Assembly: GCA_965219235.1 (NCBI GenBank) | Contig: OZ244721.1 | Span: forward strand, 1,178,001-1,242,000 | Length of the DNA: 64,000 nucleotides | Origin: CBDHCC01 sp965219235 | Lineage (GTDB): Bacteria; Pseudomonadota; Alphaproteobacteria; Sphingomonadales; Sphingomonadaceae | Reading direction: 5' to 3' | In this document: positions 58,409-64,000 of the stretch, piece by piece | Layout of the letters: every line of letters begins with the position of its first letter | How positions within the stretch are numbered: the stretch's first letter is position 1 | Notes under the pieces: generated by a model | What the model was told of the DNA's origin: nothing | What the model saw: the letters and a program-made list of their open reading frames with translations, nothing else | Databases searched by the model: none | Made by a program: the position numbers and the translations under genes

Positions 58409-58676
58409 AAGGCGATTGTGTCTTTTGCAAACCCAAGAGGCCGACTTCGGCTGGGGGAGCGGTGGTTCCAATCGTATTGTGCTCTTACCACCCCCGCTCG
58501 TCCTGAGCCTGTCGAAGGACGTACAAGGGTTCAGCCGCAACGACCACCTGACGTGCCTCGCCCAACGTCCTTCGACAGGCTCAGGACGAGCGGATAAGTG
58601 GCGGGAGTTCAAGGTCCGCCCTCGCGTTGCGAGTGGTCGGGGTGAAGCTCTGGGTTTGCAAACTACATAATCGCCT
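58409..58676. repeat. Nested inverted repeats in the gap before the mutase gene
   Basis: Outer arms AAGGCGATTGTGTCTTTTGC... (58409-58439) and ...GCAAACTACATAATCGCCTT (58648-58676) are inverse copies with a few differences. Within lies a second inverted pair (58494-58593) of the GAGCCTGTCGAAGGACG family. Two more decayed arms lie outside (58339-58362 and 58672-58700). One repeat seems to have gone into another. The 380-bp gap 58324-58703 holds nothing else I can support. Confidence 0.75.
58494..58593. repeat. Inverted repeat of the GAGCCTGTCGAAGGACG family
   Basis: CCGCTCGTCCTGAGCCTGTCGAAGGACG (58494-58522) mirrored at 58564-58593 with about 40 bp between. Identical arms to those at 19350-19484, 39 kb away. 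Read into DNA it predicts a 28-bp perfect stem. Confidence 0.9.
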
Positions 58677-58703
58677 TCGACAAGCTCAGGGCGAGCGGTG
58701 GGT

Positions 58704-59114
58704 CTAGTGCCCGGGTGCCTCCATCAGCTCCACCAGCACCCCGCCCATATCCTTGGGATGCAGGAACACGATCGGAGTCCCGTGAGCCCCGATCCTCGGT
58801 TCCCCCAGCGTCCGCTTGCCCGCTTCGCGCAGCTCCGCGATCGCAGCGTGGATGTCGGGCACCTCGAAGCACACATGATGCTGTCCCCCGGCCGGGTTCT
58901 TGGCGAGGAAGTTGGCAATTGGCGAGCGGTCGTCCAGCGGCTCGATCAGCTCGACCTGGCTGTTGGGCGCGTCCACGAAGCACACCCGCACGCCCTGCTC
59001 CTCCAGCACGAACGGCTCCCCCGCCGTGCCGCCCAGCACGTCGCGGTAGAGCGCGAGGCTGTCCTCGATCGACGGCGTGGCGACGCCGACGTGGTTCAGG
59101 CGGCCGAGGATCAT
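58704..59114 (-). CDS. mce: Methylmalonyl-CoA epimerase
   Basis: 136 aa glyoxalase-fold (VOC) enzyme interconverting (2S)- and (2R)-methylmalonyl-CoA. 'LGRLNHVGVATPSIEDSLALYRDVLGG' has the first metal His, 'QVELIEPLDDRSPIANFL' a metal Glu, 'GGQHHVCFEVPDI' the second His, and 'HPKDMGGVLVELME' the last Glu. The ATG 59114 overlaps the stop of an upstream ribbon-helix-helix gene. It completes the pccAB-mce-mcm route. Confidence 0.94.
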   Translation of the reverse strand: MILGRLNHVGVATPSIEDSLALYRDVLGGTAGEPFVLEEQGVRVCFVDAPNSQVELIEPLDDRSPIANFLAKNPAGGQHHVCFEVPDIHAAIAELREAGKRTLGEPRIGAHGTPIVFLHPKDMGGVLVELMEAPGH

Positions 59115-59254
59115 CGGGCGTCCGACTCTTCGACCGGCGGACACATGTCGCGCAGGGAACGCCTCACGAGTTCGCTCAGGGAGATGCCCTCCGCCTTCGC
59201 CCGCTCCTTCAGACGCGCCTTTGTGCCCGCCGGCACGGTGAAGCTGGTTCGCAC
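59111..59254 (-). CDS. Ribbon-helix-helix protein (CopG/Arc-like), 47 aa
   Basis: Start GTG 59254 behind an AAGGA site. 'RTSFTVPAGTKARLKERAKAEGISLSELVRRSL' fits a ribbon-helix-helix DNA-binding fold: beta strand with alternating residues, helix A, turn, helix B. Such proteins are antitoxins or operon repressors. The stop overlaps the epimerase start by 4 bp, so it is translated with the epimerase; no toxin gene is adjacent. A GTG at 59290 would add 12 residues. It may regulate this operon. Too short to be seen by simple length filters. Confidence 0.65.
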   Translation of the reverse strand: MRTSFTVPAGTKARLKERAKAEGISLSELVRRSLRDMCPPVEESDAR

Positions 59255-59291
59255 AGTGTACGTCCTTATGCACTCGTTCCTTCCCGTCACT

Positions 59292-59585
59292 CTACACGAT
59301 CTCCTCGAACAGGTCTTTCCAGTTCGGGTTCATGGCTTCGATCAGCGCCAGCTTCTTGGCACGCGACCCGCCCTTGATCTGCTTCTCCCGGCCGATCGCC
59401 GCGTCCATAGTTTCGGCTGCCTCGAACCACACGAGAACCTTGCAGCCATATCGCTTGGTGAACCCCTCGACCTCACCCTCGCGATGCTGCCAGGCGCGCT
59501 GAACGAGGTTGGACGTGACGCCGATGTAGAGTGTGCCGTTCCGTTGGTTAGACATGATGTAAACGACAGGCTGCTTCGCGCTCAT
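59292..59585 (-). CDS. GIY-YIG nuclease family protein
   Basis: 97 aa. 'VVYIMSNQRNGTLYIGVTSNLVQRAWQHR' is the GIY-YIG motif with the conserved Tyr, Gly and Arg. 'YGCKVLVWFEAAETMDAAIGREKQIKGG' adds the catalytic Glu and the Lys/Gly end, all typical of the UPF0213/YhbQ-like group. It lies in the pccB-mce operon direction, 113 bp after pccB and 37 bp before the RHH gene. It is directly downstream of a GTCATTGCGAG repeat. Role unknown; single-domain members are thought to act on DNA. Confidence 0.85.
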   Translation of the reverse strand: MSAKQPVVYIMSNQRNGTLYIGVTSNLVQRAWQHREGEVEGFTKRYGCKVLVWFEAAETMDAAIGREKQIKGGSRAKKLALIEAMNPNWKDLFEEIV

Positions 59586-59613
59586 ACGGTCCCTCTCATC
59601 CTAAACCGTTCCT

Positions 59614-59683
59614 CGTCATTGCGAGCGCGGCGAAGCAATCCAGCGGCACCATTCTGGATTGCTTCGCTGCGCTCGCAATGACC
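59614..59683. repeat. GTCATTGCGAG-family palindrome, copy 4
   Basis: CGTCATTGCGAGCGCGGCG...GCGCTCGCAATGACC, about 70 bp, the shortest of the four copies. Located between the pccB stop and the GIY-YIG start. Confidence 0.9.
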
Positions 59684-59698
59684 GAAGGTCGTCTCACC

Positions 59699-61228
59699 TC
59701 ACAACGGAATGTTGTCATGCTTCTTCCACGGGTTCGCCAGCTCCTTGCCCGCCAGCTTCCTCAGCCCCAGCGCCACCCGCCGCCGTGTCGAGTGCGGCAG
59801 GATGACCTCGTCGATGAAGCCCTTGCTCGCCGCCACGAAGGGGTTGGCGAAGCGGGCCTCGTATTCCGCCGTGCGCTCGGCGATCTCGTCCTCCGTTCTG
59901 CCCCGGAAGATGATCTCGACCGCGCCCTTGGCGCCCATCACGGCGATCTCGGCGGTCGGCCAGGCGTAGTTGAGGTCGCCGCGAAGGTGCTTCGACGCCA
60001 TCACGTCGTAGGCGCCGCCATAGGCCTTGCGCGTGATCACCGTGATCTTGGGCACCGTCGCCTCCGCATAGGCGAACAGCAGCTTGGCCCCGTGCTTGAT
60101 GATGCCGCCCAGCTCCTGCGCCACGCCGGGAAGGAAGCCCGGCACATCCACGAAGGTGACGATCGGGATGGAGAACGCGTCGCAGAAGCGCACGAAGCGG
60201 CCACCCTTCTTGGCCGAGTTGATGTCGAGCACGCCGGCCAGCACGCGCGGCTGGTTGGCGACGATGCCGACCGTGCGGCCCTCGATCCGGCCGAAGCCCA
60301 CCACGATGTTGGCCGCGTGGGCGGGCTGCAGCTCGAAGAACTCGCCCTCGTCCACCACCTTCTCGATCAGCTCGTGCATGTCGTAGGGCGTCGCCGCGCT
60401 GGCCGGGATCAGGGTGTCGAGGCTGGGCTCGATGCGGTCCCAGGGGTCAGACGTCGGCCGCTCCGGCACCGGCTCGCGGTTGCTGGCGGGCAGCAGGCTG
60501 ACGAACTCGCGCGCGGCGAGCAGCGCCTCGACGTCGTTCTCGAACGCCACGTCGGCCACGCCGGACTTGGTGGTGTGGGTGACCGCCCCGCCCAGCTCCT
60601 CCTGCGTGACGATCTCGTTGGTGACCGTCTTGACCACATCGGGGCCGGTGACGAACATGTAGGACGAGTCCTTCACCATGAAGATGAAGTCGGTCATCGC
60701 CGGCGAGTACACCGCCCCGCCCGCGCACGGCCCCATGATGAGGGAGAGCTGGGGCACGACGCCGGACGCCAGCACGTTCCTCTGGAACACCTCGGCATAG
60801 CCGCCGAGCGACGCCACGCCCTCCTGGATGCGCGCGCCGCCGGAGTCGTTCAGCCCGATGACCGGCGCGCCGACCTTCATCGCCATGTCCATGATCTTGC
60901 AGATCTTCTCGGCGTGGCGTTCGGACAGCGAGCCGCCGAAGACGGTGAAGTCCTGGGAGAAGACGAACACCAGGCGGCCGTTCACCGTGCCCGATCCGGT
61001 GACGACGCCGTCGCCGGGGATCACCTGCTCGGCCATGCCGAAATCGACGGCGTTGTGCTCGACGTAACGATCCAGCTCCTCGAAGCTGTGCGCGTCGAGC
61101 AGCACGTCGAGCCGCTCGCGCGCGGTCAGCTTGCCCTTGGCGTGCTGCGCGTCGATCCGCCGCTGCCCGCCCCCCATCCGCGACGCCTCGCGCCGCCGTT
61201 CCAGCTCCTCGATCACCGCTGCGCTCAA
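59699..61228 (-). CDS. pccB: Propionyl-CoA carboxylase beta (carboxyltransferase) subunit
   Basis: 509 aa, the length usual for PccB. The TTG start at 61228 is behind a strong GGAGGA site, and earlier in-frame codons lack one. 'VPQLSLIMGPCAGGAVYSPAMTDF' and 'GGAVTHTTKSGVADVAFEND' are in the N-terminal half. The C-terminal half has 'IVTFVDVPGFLPGVAQE' and 'KAYGGAYDVMASKHLRGD', the crotonase-type oxyanion loops for biotin-carboxyl transfer to propionyl-CoA. Its partner is pccA at 52113-54158, over 5 kb away in the same direction. Confidence 0.94.
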   Translation of the reverse strand: MSAAVIEELERRREASRMGGGQRRIDAQHAKGKLTARERLDVLLDAHSFEELDRYVEHNAVDFGMAEQVIPGDGVVTGSGTVNGRLVFVFSQDFTVFGGSLSERHAEKICKIMDMAMKVGAPVIGLNDSGGARIQEGVASLGGYAEVFQRNVLASGVVPQLSLIMGPCAGGAVYSPAMTDFIFMVKDSSYMFVTGPDVVKTVTNEIVTQEELGGAVTHTTKSGVADVAFENDVEALLAAREFVSLLPASNREPVPERPTSDPWDRIEPSLDTLIPASAATPYDMHELIEKVVDEGEFFELQPAHAANIVVGFGRIEGRTVGIVANQPRVLAGVLDINSAKKGGRFVRFCDAFSIPIVTFVDVPGFLPGVAQELGGIIKHGAKLLFAYAEATVPKITVITRKAYGGAYDVMASKHLRGDLNYAWPTAEIAVMGAKGAVEIIFRGRTEDEIAERTAEYEARFANPFVAASKGFIDEVILPHSTRRRVALGLRKLAGKELANPWKKHDNIPL

Positions 61229-61309
61229 GTCCGTTCCTCCCGTGGCTTCGGGAAAGCCGTAGGCGCGACAGGCCGTCACGAACAAGGTCCTCCCCGCACC
61301 AGAGGATTG

Positions 61310-61603
61310 GCCGGTGTGCGCCAGGTCTGGCGCACGAAGGACGATGCCGCCGGTCTCTGGGCGTTGGCCAAGCGCGTCGCGCGTCTAACCTGCGATACGG
61401 TTGCTGAGCGACGCCGCGGGCAGGCAGTCGAAGAGATCCATGCCATGGTCGCTGCCGACGGACTGCCGATCAGCCTCATGCTCAGCGAGGGACAGGCCGA
61501 TGACGGACATAGCGCCTTCACCATGCTCGACAGTCTGTCGCCAGGATCGATCCAGCTCGCCTCCATCCGCATCTGGTTGCGCGCTAATGAGTCGGTGACC
61601 TAG
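61310..61603 (+). pseudogene. IS5-family transposase remnant (C-terminal fragment)
   Basis: The plus-strand frame ending at TAG 61601-61603 has 'IHAMVAADGLPISLMLSEGQADDGHSAFTMLD', which resembles the central part of IS5-type DDE transposases (a 'DADGLPIAFRLTEGQAHDG'-like block). Neither the N-terminal DNA-binding part nor the C-terminal catalytic acid region is present and no terminal inverted repeats are evident, so it is a decayed fragment. The left limit is approximate. It lies between pccB and ppdK. Confidence 0.5.
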
Positions 61604-61607
61604 AGTG

Positions 61608-64000
61608 TCAGGGTGTCCGCCCCCGCAGCGCCGCCTGCGCCGCCGCCAGCCGGGCGATCGGCACGCGGTAGGGGGAGGCCGAGACGTAATCGAGGCCAAG
61701 CCGCTCGCAGAAGGCGACCGACATCGGGTCGCCCCCGTGCTCCCCGCAGATGCCGAGCTTGATGTCGGCCCGCGCCGCCCGCCCCCGCTCGGCCGCCAGT
61801 CGGACCAGTTCGCCCACGCCCTCCTCGTCCAGCGTCACGAACGGGTCGGCGGGCAGGATGCCGCGGTCGACATAGTCGCCCAGGAAGCGCCCGGCGTCGT
61901 CGCGGCTGATGCCGAGCGTCGTCTGGGTCAGGTCGTTGGTCCCGAAGGAGAAGAAGCTGGCGTGCTCCGCGATCGCGCCCGCCATCAGGGCGGCGCGGGG
62001 CAGCTCGATCATCGTGCCGACCAGATAGTCCACCCGACGGCCAGCGTCCGCGAACACCGCCTCGGCGGCGCGGTCCACCACCTGCTTCATCAGCTCCAGC
62101 TCGCGCGCCGTGGCGACGAGCGGGATCATGACCTCCGGCAGCGGCGGCTCGCCCTCGGCGGCGACCGCGACGGCGGCCTCGAACAGCGCGGTCGCCTGCA
62201 TCCCGTAGATCTCGGGGAAGGTGACCCCAAGCCGGCAGCCGCGATGGCCCAGCATCGGGTTGACCTCGTGCAGCTGCGCGGCGCGCCGGCGGAGCTCGTC
62301 CACCGACACGCCCGCGCCGTCGGCCACCACCGCGAACTCCTCGTCGCGGGTCGGCAGGAACTCGTGCAGCGGGGGATCGAGCAGGCGGATCGTGACCGGC
62401 AGGCCGGCCATGACTCGGAAGATGGCGGCGAAGTCGCCCCGCTGTTCCGGCAGCAGCTTGGCGAGCGCGGCGCGGCGCCCCGCCTCGTCCGCCGCCAGGA
62501 TCATTTCGCGCACGGCCGTGATGCGCGACGGCTCGAAGAACATGTGCTCCGTGCGGCAGAGGCCGATGCCTTCGGCTCCGAACCCGCGCGCGACGCGAGC
62601 GTCCGCCTCGGTCTCGGCGTTCGTCCGCACCGCCATCCGCCGCGCGCCGTCGGCCCACTCCATCAGGATAGCGAACGGCCCGGACAGCTCAGGCTGGCGG
62701 GTGGCCACCGTGCCGGCCATCACCTCGCCCGTGGAGCCGTCGATGGTGAGCGCGTCCCCTTCGGCGAAGGTCCGTCCGGCCACCGTCAGCGTGCCCGCCG
62801 CCCGGTCGATGGCGAGCTGGCCCGCCCCCGACACGCAAGGCCGCCCCATGCCGCGAGCGACCACCGCCGCGTGACTGGTCATCCCGCCGCGCGCGGTCAG
62901 GACACCGGCGGCCGCGTGCATCCCGCCGATGTCCTCCGGGCTGGTCTCGACCCGCACCAGCAGGCAGGGCGTGCCCGCCGCCGCCCACCGCTCCGCCGTC
63001 GCGGCATCGAACACGATCCCGCCGCTCGCCGCGCCGGGAGAAGCCGGCAGGCCGCGCGTCAGCACGTCGCGCTCCGCGTCCGGATCGAGCGTCGGATGGA
63101 GCAGCTGGTCGAGCGCGCGCGGATCGACCCGCAGCACCGCCTCGTCGCGGCTGATCAGCCCCTCCTCCGCCATCTCGACCGCCGTCCTGAGCGCCGCCAC
63201 CGCCGTGCGCTTGGCGGTGCGGGTCTGGAGCATCCAGAGCGTGCCCCGCTCGACCGTGAACTCGATGTCCTGCGCGTCGCGATAGTGCCGCTCCAGCCGG
63301 TCGAACACGGCCGTCAGCTCGGCGAAGGTGTCGGGCAGCGCCTCCTCCATCGACGCCGCCTTGGACCCCGCCGCCTCCCGCGCGGCGCGGGTGAGGTACT
63401 GCGGCGTGCGGATGCCGGCGACCACGTCCTCGCCCTGCGCGTTCAGCAGATACTCGCCATAGACCGCGCGCTCGCCGGTCGCCGGGTCGCGGGTGAAGGC
63501 GACGCCGGTGGCCGAGGTCTCGCCCATGTTGCCGAACACCATCGCCTGCACGTTGACCGCCGTGCCCCAGTCGTGCCCGATGCCGTTGATCCGGCGATAG
63601 GTCCGCGCGCGCTCCGAGTTCCACGAGCCGAACACCGCGCCGATGGCGCCGCGCAGCTGCTCGAGCGGGTCGGAGGGGAAGCGCCGCCCCGCCTCCCGCT
63701 CCACCACCCGATGGTAGGTGTCCACCAGCGCGCGCCAGTCGTCGGCGGTCAGGTCGGTGTCGTTGAGGACGCCCCGGTCCTCCTTGGCGATCTCCAGCGC
63801 CTCCTCGAAGTCGTGGTGCTCCAGCCCCATGACGACGTTGGCGTACATCTGGATGAAGCGGCGATGGCTGTCCCAGGCGAAGCGCGGGTCGCCGGACCGC
63901 GCCGCCAGCCCCTCGGCGGCCGCCTCGTTCAGCCCCAGGTTCAGGACCGTGTCCATCATGCCCGGCATGGACACCCGCGCGCCCGAGCGGACGGAGACGA
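61608..64000 (-). CDS. ppdK: Pyruvate, phosphate dikinase (partial; N-terminus beyond window)
   Basis: At least 797 aa visible of an enzyme usually about 880. It converts pyruvate, ATP and phosphate to PEP. The nucleotide-binding part enters at 'RSGARVSMPGMMDTVLNLG'. The phosphohistidine domain has 'GGMTSHAAVVARGMGRPCVSGA' with the His. The C-terminal PEP-binding barrel ends with 'GICGEHGGDPMSVAFCERLGLDYVSASPYRVPIARLAAAQAAL' (in parts GICGEHGGDP and DYVSASPYRVP). An intact gene is presumed because the frame is clean to base 64000. Stop TGA at 61608. Confidence 0.95.
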   Translation of the reverse strand, partial: VSVRSGARVSMPGMMDTVLNLGLNEAAAEGLAARSGDPRFAWDSHRRFIQMYANVVMGLEHHDFEEALEIAKEDRGVLNDTDLTADDWRALVDTYHRVVEREAGRRFPSDPLEQLRGAIGAVFGSWNSERARTYRRINGIGHDWGTAVNVQAMVFGNMGETSATGVAFTRDPATGERAVYGEYLLNAQGEDVVAGIRTPQYLTRAAREAAGSKAASMEEALPDTFAELTAVFDRLERHYRDAQDIEFTVERGTLWMLQTRTAKRTAVAALRTAVEMAEEGLISRDEAVLRVDPRALDQLLHPTLDPDAERDVLTRGLPASPGAASGGIVFDAATAERWAAAGTPCLLVRVETSPEDIGGMHAAAGVLTARGGMTSHAAVVARGMGRPCVSGAGQLAIDRAAGTLTVAGRTFAEGDALTIDGSTGEVMAGTVATRQPELSGPFAILMEWADGARRMAVRTNAETEADARVARGFGAEGIGLCRTEHMFFEPSRITAVREMILAADEAGRRAALAKLLPEQRGDFAAIFRVMAGLPVTIRLLDPPLHEFLPTRDEEFAVVADGAGVSVDELRRRAAQLHEVNPMLGHRGCRLGVTFPEIYGMQATALFEAAVAVAAEGEPPLPEVMIPLVATARELELMKQVVDRAAEAVFADAGRRVDYLVGTMIELPRAALMAGAIAEHASFFSFGTNDLTQTTLGISRDDAGRFLGDYVDRGILPADPFVTLDEEGVGELVRLAAERGRAARADIKLGICGEHGGDPMSVAFCERLGLDYVSASPYRVPIARLAAAQAALRGRTP

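Overview
The window is high-GC, densely coded DNA of an alphaproteobacterium, most likely a member of the Sphingomonadales. The evidence is the lapA-like/pyrF/trpF/trpB/trpA/accD/folC order, an AmpG permease, paired KorAB subunits, a PaoABC-type aldehyde oxidoreductase, a propionyl-CoA carboxylase/methylmalonyl-CoA mutase cluster, frequent GTG and TTG starts and many 4-bp ATGA/GTGA gene overlaps. I saw no rRNA, tRNA, CRISPR array or intact insertion sequence. Both edges cut genes: pstC on the left and ppdK on the right.

Layout. 1-3191: phosphate sensing and uptake (phoR, pstS, partial pstC) on the minus strand. 3299-5846: a four-gene cassette of a Tat-signal peptide, a PqqD-like chaperone, an HPr-kinase-like kinase and a nucleotidyltransferase. 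These resemble the accessory tailoring enzymes of phosphorylated lasso peptides, but there is no lasso cyclase or protease. 5833-9586: radA and a patatin-like lipase. 9618-16372: a LapA-like protein, pyrimidine and tryptophan genes, accD and folC, with a DUF559 nuclease gene and two near-identical 117-bp repeats inserted between trpB and trpA. 16521-29941: ampG, a Rieske oxygenase, a response regulator, rluB, rsmD, a UvrD helicase, an L,D-transpeptidase, an alpha/beta hydrolase, a lipoprotein, an MFS exporter, cysK and a phospholipase D. 30162-33993: a three-subunit molybdenum aldehyde oxidoreductase that looks less GC-rich than its surroundings. 34417-43175: an acyl-CoA dehydrogenase with a MerR regulator, hisI, purF, an SDR, a cyclopropane-fatty-acid-synthase-like methyltransferase and a photolyase. 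43258-51960: korBA, a deacetylase, rppH and an arginine-succinyltransferase operon. 52113-61228: the complete propionyl-CoA to succinyl-CoA route (pccB, epimerase, mutase, pccA) with bioB and several small unexpected genes (GIY-YIG nuclease, ribbon-helix-helix protein, 49-aa membrane peptide, four-helix membrane protein). 61608-64000: partial ppdK.

The other striking feature is repetitive DNA. At least five families of palindromic intergenic repeats occur here in about twenty places. Two of them lie in frame inside essential-looking enzyme domains: one in pccA (52997-53073) and one in the methylmalonyl-CoA mutase gene (56633-56706). Others supply the 3' ends of bioB and of the DUF559 gene. 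Both small nuclease genes in the window (DUF559 and GIY-YIG) sit directly beside such repeats. The HPr-kinase cassette and the nuclease-repeat units are the best candidates for poorly described biology.
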